Below, piece by piece: positions 1-6,944 of a stretch of 64,000 bases of DNA. Made by a program: the position numbers and the translations under genes. Source of the DNA: Anabaena sp. WA102 (lineage in GTDB: Bacteria; Cyanobacteriota; Cyanobacteriia; Cyanobacteriales; Nostocaceae); NCBI RefSeq assembly GCF_001277295.1, contig NZ_CP011456.1, positions 3,360,001 through 3,424,000 of the forward strand, in the 5' to 3' direction. Numbering within the stretch: position 1 is the stretch's first letter; each line of letters opens with the position of its first letter. Under the pieces are notes generated by a model, which was given only the letters and a program-made list of their open reading frames with translations, was not told the DNA's origin and made no database searches.

Positions 1-1
1 T

Positions 2-1390
2 GGTGAAGGTAATCGCACTAAGCGGACAGAAATTGCTACTGGTCAGGTGACAGAGTATGTCTGGGATTACCGAAATCGTCTGACAAAGGTAAGTTTCAAA
101 GATGCGGCTGGTAATGAGATTAAGACTGTAGAGTACACCTACGATGTTAATAACCGTCGCATTGCCAAGAGTATTGATGCTGATGGTTCTGGTCTGGCTA
201 CTCCGACGGTGGAAAGGTATGTCTATGATGGACAGAATATTGCTCTGACTTTTGATGGTAATGGTACGCAAACTCACCGTTATTTCTATGGTACGGGCGT
301 TGACCAGATTTTAGCGGATGAGAATAGTCAAGGTCAGGTATTGTGGACGCTGACTGATAATCAAGGTACGGTGAGGGATCTGGTTGATGGGACTGGAACT
401 GTTCAGAATCACATTACCTATGACAGTTTTGGCAAGATTACTAGTCAGACTGATCCTGCGTTTAAGACAATTCTTGCTTATACTGGGCGCGAGTTTGATG
501 GTGAGACGGGGCAATACTACTATCGCGCTAGATATTACGATCAAAATGTAGGTAGATTTATTGGTGAAGATCCGATTGGATTTAATGCTGGGGATGCTAA
601 CCTTTATCGGTATGTAATTAACAGTCCAATTAACTTTACCGATCCTAGTGGCAAAATTATTCCTCTTTTGATACTAATTGCTGCTGGTGGTGCAGCGATT
701 GGAGGTGGTCTGGATGCAGTTCGACAAGGTATTCAAATTGCAGAGGGAAGCCGCAAAGAATTTTCGTGGAGTGAAGTCGGTATTAGTGCAGGGGTTGGTG
801 CAGTTGCTGCTCCAATTGTTGCTGCTGCTCCATGGTTAACGATTCCTCTTGCTGGGTTAGGCATTTACAGTGGCATTAAGCAAATATCATGTGGCAACTA
901 TGCTACTGGTGCTTTTGACATTGCTACCTCGTTAGCGCCATTTGGTCTTAAAGGAGTTAGAAATTCTGTTTTTGGACTAAAAGAGCCAGTAGTATCTCCA
1001 GTAGTAACTGCGAAAGCGCAAGTCGGTAATTCAGTGTTTACAGATGTAAATCAGACTGCAAGAACTGGAGCAGTTTCTGAACAGCCTACCCTTATTGCTG
1101 ATCGAATTGCTACTAAAATGGAAACATCTGGTAAATCTCTTCCCAATGGAAATATGGGGACGGCTCATGCAGAAATTGGGGCTATTCAACAAGCATTTGA
1201 TGCAGGAAAAACGGTTGGGAATAATATGACGCTAACAGTTAGTGGAAAACCTGTTTGCGGTTTTTGCATGGGAGATATTGCAGCCATGGCAAATGAATCT
1301 GGCTTAAAATCACTAACTGTAATTGAAGAGGCTACGGGGAATAGTTTTTTCTGGCAACCTGGGATGAAATCTTTAAAAAAAGGTGAATAA
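2..1390 (+). CDS. Rhs repeat-associated core protein with C-terminal deaminase-like toxin domain (5' partial)
   Basis: The reading frame is open from base 2, so the gene enters from outside the window; the GTG at 47 is an internal codon. The N-terminal part shows YD/Rhs repeats (YDGQNIALTFDGNGTQ, GRFIGEDPIGF) and the Rhs core boundary NLYRYVINSPINFTDPSG. After it come a hydrophobic Gly/Ala stretch and a variable C-terminal domain. That domain has HAE (about 374-376, counted from the GTG) and PVCGFC (Cys404 and Cys407), the zinc-binding pattern of cytidine-deaminase-fold toxins; it looks closest to the MafB19 or YwqJ types, but the subfamily is uncertain. Known Rhs proteins encapsulate such toxins for delivery to neighbouring cells. 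The next gene, 3 bp downstream, is the likely immunity gene. The upstream delivery domain is not visible. Confidence 0.88.
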   Translation, partial: GEGNRTKRTEIATGQVTEYVWDYRNRLTKVSFKDAAGNEIKTVEYTYDVNNRRIAKSIDADGSGLATPTVERYVYDGQNIALTFDGNGTQTHRYFYGTGVDQILADENSQGQVLWTLTDNQGTVRDLVDGTGTVQNHITYDSFGKITSQTDPAFKTILAYTGREFDGETGQYYYRARYYDQNVGRFIGEDPIGFNAGDANLYRYVINSPINFTDPSGKIIPLLILIAAGGAAIGGGLDAVRQGIQIAEGSRKEFSWSEVGISAGVGAVAAPIVAAAPWLTIPLAGLGIYSGIKQISCGNYATGAFDIATSLAPFGLKGVRNSVFGLKEPVVSPVVTAKAQVGNSVFTDVNQTARTGAVSEQPTLIADRIATKMETSGKSLPNGNMGTAHAEIGAIQQAFDAGKTVGNNMTLTVSGKPVCGFCMGDIAAMANESGLKSLTVIEEATGNSFFWQPGMKSLKKGE

Positions 1391-1393
1391 TTA

Positions 1394-1792
1394 ATGTCTT
1401 CGATTTCTTTATCATGGACTATTGGATTTGGCAAAAGTTGTCGTGGTGGTAACAGGCAGAATGTGATTTTAGATGACATTCTAGAGATCCTGACGGAAAT
1501 AACTGAAAAATCTGGTACTGTAACGCTTTATCTCATCAATGGATCTGAACTTGGACCTCAAAGCTTGCAGGTTCAAACGGAAAAAGGTTACTTTGTTTTA
1601 TCATTAGGAGAGAATGATGAAGAAGACTATATAGTAAGAACCTACACAAACCTTTCTAGTGATTTGCAGCAAGTGATCATATTAGGAAATTTGTGGGATT
1701 CAAAATTAGTCTGTACAGAATTTGATGTTGTAATAAAAATATTTCAGGAATTTTTTGAAGTAGGTGATGTATCACGGGACTTATTAAACTGA
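1394..1792 (+). CDS. putative immunity protein (Imm1-like) for the Rhs deaminase toxin
   Basis: A 132-residue soluble, acidic alpha/beta-type protein starting 3 bp after the Rhs stop, the usual position of a cognate immunity gene. It has an early conserved-looking Trp (Trp9), a GTVTLYLINGSEL strand-turn-strand segment and a GYFVLSLGENDEEDYIVRTY segment. This pattern resembles Imm1-family immunity proteins, which are known neighbours of deaminase toxins. The family assignment is by eye and moderate; the immunity role rests mainly on position. It should bind and block the toxin in the producing cell. No signal peptide or membrane segment is present. Confidence 0.65.
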   Translation: MSSISLSWTIGFGKSCRGGNRQNVILDDILEILTEITEKSGTVTLYLINGSELGPQSLQVQTEKGYFVLSLGENDEEDYIVRTYTNLSSDLQQVIILGNLWDSKLVCTEFDVVIKIFQEFFEVGDVSRDLLN

Positions 1793-1846
1793 TGGATTTT
1801 CCCATAAGGTGGCATTGCTCACCACATAAATCTTAGTGGTTTTAGT

Positions 1847-2115
1847 GCGATCGCTGTTTTGGGATGTGAGGGCGCGATCGCTTTTGGGGTGTGGGAGGGC
1901 GATCGCTTTTTGGGGATGTGAGATGGCGATCGCTTTTGGGATGTGAGAGTGCGATCGCTTTTGGGGATGTGGGAGGTGCGATCGCTTTTTGGATGAGGGA
2001 GGGCGATCGCTTTTTGGGGTGTAAGGGGCAATCGCTTTTAGGAATGTGATGAGGGCGATCGCTTTTTGGCTTGTGGGGGGCGATCGCTTTTTGGGGGTGT
2101 GGGAGGTGCGATCGC
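1847..2115. repeat. HIP1-based tandem array (about 27-28 bp period)
   Basis: About ten GCGATCGC octamers are spaced by TTTTTGGGGTGTGGGAGG-like linkers. No SDR-type insertion is present in this array, so it is the empty form of the arrays at 2.8, 4.6, 5.3, 6.4 and 8.2 kb. The apparent open frames here only reflect the stop-poor repeat and are not called as genes. Confidence 0.9.
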
Positions 2116-2165
2116 TTGAGGTTGTGAAAATTGTTAGAAATAATTATCTGCTAGTAACTAAATAA

Positions 2166-2522
2166 TTAACCAATCGATTCAATCTCACCCGCATCATTGA
2201 TAAATACAGATGAACCTATTGATAAAGATGAGATCATTTCACTAATTTTTTTCATTAGAGGCACTAAATGATCAGGACGAGTGCTACGAGAGTTTAAAAT
2301 AATAATTTTCAAAGTCTTATCAGTTAAATTTTGCTGATAAGGAAGATTTTTATCGGCCGTAATAAACACATCAAAAGGATGTTTTTCAGCCAAATCAAGA
2401 ATTTGGTGATCCTTAAAACCACGCCACCCCATATCATTAACATTGTAAACAATATAACCTTTATGTAAAAAAGGTTGTTTGAGTTTTTTACTTAAAAGAT
2501 TTTCATCTAGCAATATAATCAT
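2166..2522 (-). CDS. DUF5615 family PIN-like toxin
   Basis: A 118-residue protein beginning MIILLDENL, with the early acidic residue typical of DUF5615/Mut7-C PIN-like proteins, then FDVFITADKNLPYQQN (second acidic site) and IIILNSRSTRPDHLVPLM. The ATG at 2522 shares one base with the TAA of the upstream DUF433 gene (TAATG), which suggests translational coupling; a TTG three codons earlier is less likely. Known DUF433/DUF5615 pairs are VapBC-like type II toxin-antitoxin modules whose toxin is a presumed ribonuclease. The gene looks intact. Confidence 0.8.
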   Translation of the reverse strand: MIILLDENLLSKKLKQPFLHKGYIVYNVNDMGWRGFKDHQILDLAEKHPFDVFITADKNLPYQQNLTDKTLKIIILNSRSTRPDHLVPLMKKISEMISSLSIGSSVFINDAGEIESIG

Positions 2523-2758
2523 TAAGCGCAACGTTCCTGAGCAATTATTAATTTAGCTGCATTTTCTAAAACTTTCATAGTTTGAGTCTCCAGATAAGGA
2601 AAATCATTAATAAACTCAGCTAATCCACCCTCACTTTCAAGATAATCAAAAAATGTTTGTAAAGGAACACGAGTTCCCGTAAACACTGGAACTCCACTCA
2701 TAATTTCAGGATCGCAGTGAATAATTCCCTGAGTTTCTAATAAGTTGTTTAGTGTCAT
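2522..2758 (-). CDS. DUF433 family antitoxin
   Basis: A 78-residue protein with the DUF433 hallmark IMSGVPVFTGTRVPLQTF followed by a helical region containing INDFPYLETQ. It is the first gene of a two-gene operon with the PIN-like toxin and overlaps it by one base. DUF433 is a winged-helix-like DNA-binding domain that acts as antitoxin and probable autorepressor. An ATG start at 2758 with an AT-rich upstream region fits. Confidence 0.85.
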   Translation of the reverse strand: MTLNNLLETQGIIHCDPEIMSGVPVFTGTRVPLQTFFDYLESEGGLAEFINDFPYLETQTMKVLENAAKLIIAQERCA

Positions 2759-2844
2759 GTTTTCTTGAATATATAACCTAATCTTCCTTATTATAACTTG
2801 ATTATAACTTGAATGATATGTAAAGTGTGTTAGCCAAGCTTACC

Positions 2845-3130
2845 GTTCGCGCAGCGTATCGCTTTTTGGGAATGTGGAGGGGTGCGATCGCTTTTTGGGG
2901 TGTGGGAGTGCGATAGCGAAGCGCTCCGCAGGAATCGCTTTTTGGGATGTGGGAGGGCGATAGCGAAGCGCTGCTGCAAGCAGTTCGCTGTTTTGGGGTG
3001 TGGAGGTGCGATAGCGAAGCGCTCCGCAGGAATCGCTGTTTGGGGTTGTGAGGGGCGATCGCTTGTTGGGGATGTGGAAGTGCGATAGCGAAGCGCTCCG
3101 TAGGAATCGTTTTTTGGAATCGCTTTTTCG
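2845..3130. repeat. HIP1 array with SDR-type insertions
   Basis: The 27-28 bp HIP1 array continues, but most octamers are expanded. GCGA and TCGC half-sites flank 21-nt (TAGCGAAGCGCTCCGCAGGA plus A) or 24-nt (TAGCGAAGCGCTGCTGCAAG plus CAGT) palindromic inserts. At least four of the roughly seven sites are filled. The open frames seen on both strands are repeat artefacts. Confidence 0.88.
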
Positions 3131-3232
3131 TCCATGTTGGTGTGGGCTTTTCCCATTTTCTTCGATTCAGATTAGAATGAAGATAATATTCAGATTCAGT
3201 ATTCAACACTTCTTGTAAGAGAATTACTAATC

Positions 3233-3451
3233 ATGACTCAACTAGAAATAAATCAATTCCAGTCTAATCTGACTAAATATCTTGACTTGGTAATCAAAGG
3301 AGAGAAAATCATTATTACACAAGATAATAAACCAGTGGCAGAAATTTCCCCAATTCAACGCCCATTGAAACGAGGTAGTGCTAAAGGAAAAGTGTGGATA
3401 TCATCAGATTTTAACGAACCTCTCGAAGACTTTAAGGATTATATGGAATGA
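3233..3451 (+). CDS. Phd/YefM family antitoxin
   Basis: A 72-residue protein beginning MTQLEINQFQSNLTKYLDLV, with GEKIIITQDNKPVAEISPI, the conserved N-terminal DNA-binding fold of Phd/YefM antitoxins. The C-terminal tail (DFNEPLEDFKDYME) is the typical toxin-wrapping segment seen before PIN toxins. It overlaps the PIN gene by 4 bases (ATGA), so the two are co-translated. Its expected role is to neutralise the VapC toxin and repress the operon. Confidence 0.88.
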   Translation: MTQLEINQFQSNLTKYLDLVIKGEKIIITQDNKPVAEISPIQRPLKRGSAKGKVWISSDFNEPLEDFKDYME

Positions 3452-3834
3452 AATTATTATTGGATACCCAAATAATTATTTGGTTCGTTAACGATGATCC
3501 GCAACTAAATGATCATCTAAAAGATTTAATCGAAGACAAAAACAATACCATTTATTTAAGTATTGCTAGTCTTTGGGAAATGTCTATTAAATATAATTTA
3601 GGAAAACTAAAATTTGAGAGGTCATATCAAGAGTTTGTTGAGTTAGAAATTATCCAAAGTTGTATCAATTTACTTGACATCAAAGTAAACCACCTTTATG
3701 TTCATTCCCATTTGCCATTGCATCATAAAGACCCCTTTGATCGGCTCATTATTGCTCAATCCATAGCCGAAAATATTCCTCTCATCTCCGTTGATTCTAT
3801 TTTTTCGCAGTACCCTGTAACAATAATCAATTAA
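3448..3834 (+). CDS. PIN domain ribonuclease toxin (VapC-like)
   Basis: A 128-residue PIN protein with the full acidic set visible: Asp6 (MKLLLDTQ), Glu44 (SLWEMSIK), Asp95/Asp98 (HHKDPFDRLIIAQ) and Asp116 (LISVDSIF). Length and motif spacing match intact VapC-type toxins paired with Phd-like antitoxins, which cleave RNA with Mg2+. It starts at the ATGA overlap with the antitoxin. The downstream sequence is repeat. Confidence 0.9.
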   Translation: MKLLLDTQIIIWFVNDDPQLNDHLKDLIEDKNNTIYLSIASLWEMSIKYNLGKLKFERSYQEFVELEIIQSCINLLDIKVNHLYVHSHLPLHHKDPFDRLIIAQSIAENIPLISVDSIFSQYPVTIIN

Positions 3835-3838
3835 CTAG

Positions 3839-3905
3839 TACGATAGCGAAGCGCTCCGTAGGAATAGCTTTTTTGGGATGTGAGGGTGCGATCACGATAG
3901 CATCC
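3839..3905. repeat. short HIP1/SDR fragment
   Basis: One SDR-filled site (CGATAGCGAAGCGCTCCGTA plus GGAATAGC) and one linker unit lie between the VapC stop and the next toxin gene. The terminal octamer is degenerate (GCGATCACGATAGC), which suggests decay or a nested event. Confidence 0.7.
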
Positions 3906-3960
3906 CTACAGCTATTTCTGTGTTAAACTCAGGATTTTCTAACGTCAACTCAACATAATA

Positions 3961-4434
3961 ATGAAATCAAAAATTTACATTGAAACAAGTGTTCCCAGTT
4001 TTTACCATGAAATTCGGACTGAACCGGATATGATAGCGCGTAAAGAATGGACTCGTTTTTGGTGAAATAACGTCAAACAAAAATATGAACTGGTTACAAG
4101 TATTGCAGTTTTAGATGAACTTAACAAAGGAAATTTTCCTAATAAAGAAGAAGTAATTCAACTTATAAATGATATCCAGTTGATAGATATCGAGCCGGAA
4201 ATTGCTGAAATTGTGCAAACCTATATTCAAAATCAGGTTATGCCTAATGATCCTTTAGGCGATGCTCTCCATCTTGCCATAGCATCCTATCATAAATGTG
4301 ATTTCTTGTTAACATGGAATTGTCGTCACTTAGCTAACGCTAACAAGTTTGGACATATTAGACGAGTGAATGTTATGCTATGCTTATATGTCCCTGCATT
4401 CGTGACACCTTTAAAATTAATGGAAGATAACTAA
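3961..4434 (+). pseudogene. PIN domain protein interrupted by an in-frame TGA
   Basis: The frame starts at ATG 3961 (MKSKIYIETSVPSFYHEI, a PIN N-terminus) and is colinear up to the stop at 4432-4434. Codon 35 (4063-4065), right after a Trp codon, is TGA, where relatives probably have a second Trp. Downstream the frame continues with SIAVLDELNKGNFP, DPLGDALHLAIASYHKCDFL and LTWNCRHLANANKFGHI, all recognisable PIN-toxin segments. A single nonsense change therefore seems to have split the gene; the ATG at about 4180 could give only a C-terminal fragment without the N-terminal catalytic Asp/Glu. TGA readthrough is an alternative but has no special support here. Confidence 0.82.
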
Positions 4435-4589
4435 TGATTACTATTGATGATTCCGTACTGCAAAAAATTCGAGAAATTCGTCATCAAATTTCTGAAAATA
4501 ATCAGCATAATCCGCATAACTTAATTAAGTATTATCTAGAATTACAGCAACAATACAAAACAAAAAAATCTAAATTAAGCACTCAATAA
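4434..4589 (+). CDS. small partner protein of the PIN gene (putative antitoxin)
   Basis: A 51-residue ORF starting at an ATG that shares one base with the PIN stop codon (TAATG). It encodes MITIDDSVLQKIREIRHQIS followed by NPHNLIKYYLELQQQYKTKK, a charged, helical small protein. Short genes directly downstream of this class of PIN protein are commonly their antitoxin partners. I do not recognise a named family, so the role is inferred from overlap and size. It remains intact although the toxin gene is broken. Confidence 0.6.
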   Translation: MITIDDSVLQKIREIRHQISENNQHNPHNLIKYYLELQQQYKTKKSKLSTQ

Positions 4590-4604
4590 TTTTATGCTTG
4601 TTTA

Positions 4605-4845
4605 GTGCGTAAGCGTTGCGCTCCGCAGGAATCGCTTTTTGGGATGTGGGAGGGCGATAGCGAAGCGCTGCTGCAAGCAGTTCGCTGTTTGGGGTGTGTG
4701 AGGGCGATAGCGAAGCGCTGCTGCAAGCAGTTCGCTGTTTGGGATGTGGAGGGGCGATAGCGAAGCGCTGCTGCAAGCAGTTCGCTGTTTGGGGATGTGA
4801 GAGGGCGATCATTTTGATAATTAGGATTTTGGAGGGGCGATCGCG
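4605..4845. repeat. HIP1/SDR array
   Basis: Several consecutive units carry the 24-nt insert in GCGA/TCGC half-sites (GCGATAGCGAAGCGCTGCTG, then CAAGCAGTTCGC), joined by the usual TTTTTGGG(A)TGTGGGAGG linker. One partial unit with CGTAAGCGTTGCGCTCCGCA lies at the left edge and plain HIP1 sites at the right edge. Confidence 0.88.
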
Positions 4846-4853
4846 CTCTTGTT

Positions 4854-5258
4854 CCCCCCTTAGTAAGGGGGGTTAGGGGGGATCAACTCCTCAATTAATG
4901 CGACAATACCCGTGAAATTATGTAAGACATCCTCATTATTAAATCTTATGACTTTTAAACCATAACCTTGTAAGATTTCCGTTCTTTCTTGGTCGTATTT
5001 TTGAGCATTTTCGGCGTAATGACTATCGCCGTCAATTTCAATAACTAACTTCAATTTTGGGCAATAAAAATCAACAATAAAGTTATCTATAGGGCGTTGT
5101 CTATGAACTCTATATTTGAAGTCCCTTAGATAATCATACCAGATTTTTTTCTCTGCTAAAGTCATATTTTGTCTTAACTCTTTAGCTCTCGATACCAAAT
5201 TTTTATTGTATGGTAGATAATTCATTTTGATCCCCCCAACCCCCCTTACAAAGGGGGG
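4854..5258. mobile_element. DUF559 cassette bounded by about 30-bp inverted repeats
   Basis: The left repeat (4854-4884) reads CCCCCCTTAGTAAGGGGGG then TTAGGGGGGATC. The right repeat (5229-5258) is its reverse complement apart from one substitution and one missing base. The DUF559 gene lies precisely between them and takes its last residues (IPPNPPY and stop) from the left repeat. No transposase is present. The layout suggests a non-autonomous or passively mobilised cassette, but no target duplication was recognised. Confidence 0.6.
4860..5225 (-). CDS. DUF559 domain endonuclease-like protein
   Basis: A 121-residue protein of the Vsr-like/DUF559 nuclease family. It shows NLVSRAKELRQNMTLAEKKI, then FKYRVHRQRPIDNFIVDFYC, LKLVIEIDGDSHY and the C-terminal YGLKVIRFNNEDVLHN. 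The Asp of IVDFYCP and the Glu/Asp of VIEIDGD are the expected metal-binding PD-(D/E)XK residues. The family is widespread in cyanobacteria and its biological substrate is not known. The ATG lies five bases inside the right inverted repeat and the C-terminus is encoded by the left one, so the whole gene behaves as part of the repeat-bounded unit. Confidence 0.88.
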   Translation of the reverse strand: MNYLPYNKNLVSRAKELRQNMTLAEKKIWYDYLRDFKYRVHRQRPIDNFIVDFYCPKLKLVIEIDGDSHYAENAQKYDQERTEILQGYGLKVIRFNNEDVLHNFTGIVALIEELIPPNPPY

Positions 5259-5339
5259 CTTTTTGACTGCTATTTTACTCTAATGTTATTTGATATTTTA
5301 AACTCATATTGCGATCGCGCAAATTCCGACTTGTCAAAT

Positions 5340-5790
5340 TACTTTTAGGAGATGTGAGGGGCGATAGCGAAGCGCTCCGTAGGAATCGCTTTTTGGTGAT
5401 GTGGGAGTGCGATAGCGAAGCGCTCCGTAGGAATCGCTTTTTGGGATGTGGGTGCGATAGCGAAGCGCTGCTGCAAGCAGTTCGCTTTTTGGGGGATGTG
5501 GAGGGGCGATAGCGAAGCGCTGCTGCAAGCAGTTCGCTTTTTAGGGATATGGGAGGGCGATAGCGAAGCGCTGCTGCAAGCAGTTCGCTTTTTGGTGTGG
5601 AGTGCGATAGCGAAGCGCTGCTGCAAGCAGCTCGCTTTTTGGGATGTGGAGGTGCGATAGCGAAGCGCTGCTGCAAGCAGTTCGCTTTTTGGGGGTGTGG
5701 GAGGCGATAGCGTTCGCGGAGCGTCCCGGAGGGAACTAGCGCTGCTGCAAGCAGTTCGCTGTTGGGGATGTGGGGGCAATCACTATTTGT
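5340..5790. repeat. long HIP1/SDR array including a nested insertion
   Basis: About ten units occur, with 21-nt inserts at the left and 24-nt inserts at the right. Around 5702-5762 one unit has a longer insert (AGCGTTCGCGGAGCGTCCCG, then GAGGGAACTAGCGCTGCTGC) consistent with one small element nested in another. Long open frames cross this array on both strands because every insert is a multiple of three; none resembles a protein. Confidence 0.88.
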
Positions 5791-5846
5791 CACTGTTTTA
5801 GATAAAATATAATTTAAGATGACCAAGTAAAGACAAAAGTAAAAAC

Positions 5847-6062
5847 ATGATGACAGGAACAACTTTTGCAGAAATCCTAGAAGCTGCGGATAAATTAGTA
5901 CCCGAAGATCAGGAAAATTTAATTCAGATTTTACAGAAACGACTACGAGATCGCCGAAGAAATAGTCTAGTGAAAGATGTTCAGGAAGCACAAAAAGAGT
6001 TTGCAGAAGGTAAATGTCGGACTGTTACTCCTGCACAACTGATGGAGGAACTTCTTTCGTGA
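5847..6062 (+). CDS. putative antitoxin of a RelE-type module
   Basis: A 71-residue, highly charged helical protein: TTFAEILEAADKLVPEDQEN, then LIQILQKRLRDRRRN and EFAEGKCRTVTPAQLMEELL. Its stop overlaps the GTG start of the RelE-like toxin (GTGA at 6059-6062). This small acidic-basic helical type is often found as the upstream partner of RelE/YafQ toxins in cyanobacteria. The ATG at 5847 directly precedes a second ATG; the exact start is uncertain by one codon. No HTH or RHH motif is obvious to me. Confidence 0.72.
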   Translation: MMTGTTFAEILEAADKLVPEDQENLIQILQKRLRDRRRNSLVKDVQEAQKEFAEGKCRTVTPAQLMEELLS

Positions 6063-6340
6063 GTTTTGTTTTATTACGTTCCAGTGCATTTATTCGTTCA
6101 GCCCGAAAAATTTTAAAAAAACAACCAGAAATCACTGAAAATTTTCAAAGTATTCTGGAGTTATTATCTACAGATCCATTTCATCCACGCCTAAAAACTC
6201 ATAAATTAAAAGGAGATTTACAAGATTCTTGGGCTTGTAGCGCAGGATATGATTTGAGAATTATTTTTACATTTGTTGAACATGAAGAATCACAAGCAAT
6301 CCTGTTAGAGTCAGTCGGTACTCATGATGAAGTTTACTAA
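6059..6340 (+). CDS. RelE/StbE-YafQ type mRNA interferase toxin
   Basis: About 93 residues from the GTG at 6059: VLLRSSAFIRSARKILKKQP, then DPFHPRLKTHKLKGDLQD, WACSAGYDLRIIFTF and the terminal LLESVGTHDEVY. The order (basic helix, HKLKG loop, RI(I/V)F strand, GTHDEVY end) is that of intact RelE/YafQ toxins, which cleave ribosome-bound mRNA. The GTG overlaps the antitoxin stop, so translation is coupled; the frame is open further upstream but only inside the antitoxin gene. The module looks functional. Confidence 0.85.
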   Translation: MSFVLLRSSAFIRSARKILKKQPEITENFQSILELLSTDPFHPRLKTHKLKGDLQDSWACSAGYDLRIIFTFVEHEESQAILLESVGTHDEVY

Positions 6341-6358
6341 CTGTGATAATTGGATTAG

Positions 6359-6665
6359 AGCGATCGCTTTTTGGGGTATGGAGGGCGATAGCGAAGCGCT
6401 GCTGCAAGCAGTTCGCTTTTTGGGGTATGGAGGGCGATAGCGAAGCGCTGCTGCAAGCAGTTCGTTTTTTGGGATATGGGAGGGCGATAGCGAAGCGCTG
6501 CTGCAAGCAGTTCGCTTTTTGGGGTGTGGGAGGCGATAGCGAAGCGCTGCTGCAAGCAGTTCGTTTTTTGGGATATGGGAGGGCGATAGCGAAGCGCTGC
6601 TGCAAGCAGTTCGCTTTTTGGGGTGTGGGAGGGCGATCGTCCCAGTGCTGACTTGTCAGTTCGCT
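6359..6665. repeat. HIP1/SDR array
   Basis: A plain HIP1 site at 6359 is followed by six units, nearly all carrying the same 24-nt insert. They end in a degenerate unit at 6636-6665 (GCGATCGTCCCAGTGCTGAC, then TTGTCAGTTCGC). The near-identity of the inserts suggests array homogenisation or recent spread. Confidence 0.88.
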
Positions 6666-6740
6666 CTCAATGGAGAAATTTTTGGAATTAAATTAATCTG
6701 TTAAAATTTGTTCAGGTAAACAACTCCAAATGTAAAATCA

Positions 6741-6944
6741 ATGAAAATTAAAGCTATTATTTATCCTGCCCAAGAAGGGGGTTACTGGGCTGAAGTACCT
6801 GCACTTCCTGGTTGTATAACAGAAGGGGATACAATGGAAGAATTAATTAATAATCTTCAAGATGCTATACAAGGTTGGCTAGAAGTAGCAAATGAAATTC
6901 AAAAACCAGATCCAATCTCACAAGTGATTGAAATTGCAGTATGA
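6741..6944 (+). CDS. hicB: HicB family antitoxin
   Basis: A 67-residue protein with the HicB partial RNase-H fold: MKIKAIIYPAQEGGYWAEVP, ALPGCITEGDTMEELINNLQ, DAIQGWLEVANEI. This is the short HicB type that lacks a C-terminal HTH. Its TGA overlaps the ATG of the downstream hicA (ATGA at 6941-6944). It would normally mask the HicA active site; here the toxin gene is interrupted, so the antitoxin may be an orphan. Confidence 0.9.
   Translation: MKIKAIIYPAQEGGYWAEVPALPGCITEGDTMEELINNLQDAIQGWLEVANEIQKPDPISQVIEIAV

Noticed and set aside
2..46. Treating the Rhs gene as starting at GTG 47
   Set aside because: The same frame is open to the window edge and encodes Rhs-like GEGNRTKRTEIATGQ, so the gene is 5' partial.
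5275..6651. Long open frames in both directions (for example 5275-5991 minus, 6343-6651 plus)
   Set aside because: They consist only of repeating peptides (CCKQFAFWG, LAAALRYR) from the HIP1/SDR arrays, whose inserts are multiples of three; there is no start region or protein-like composition.
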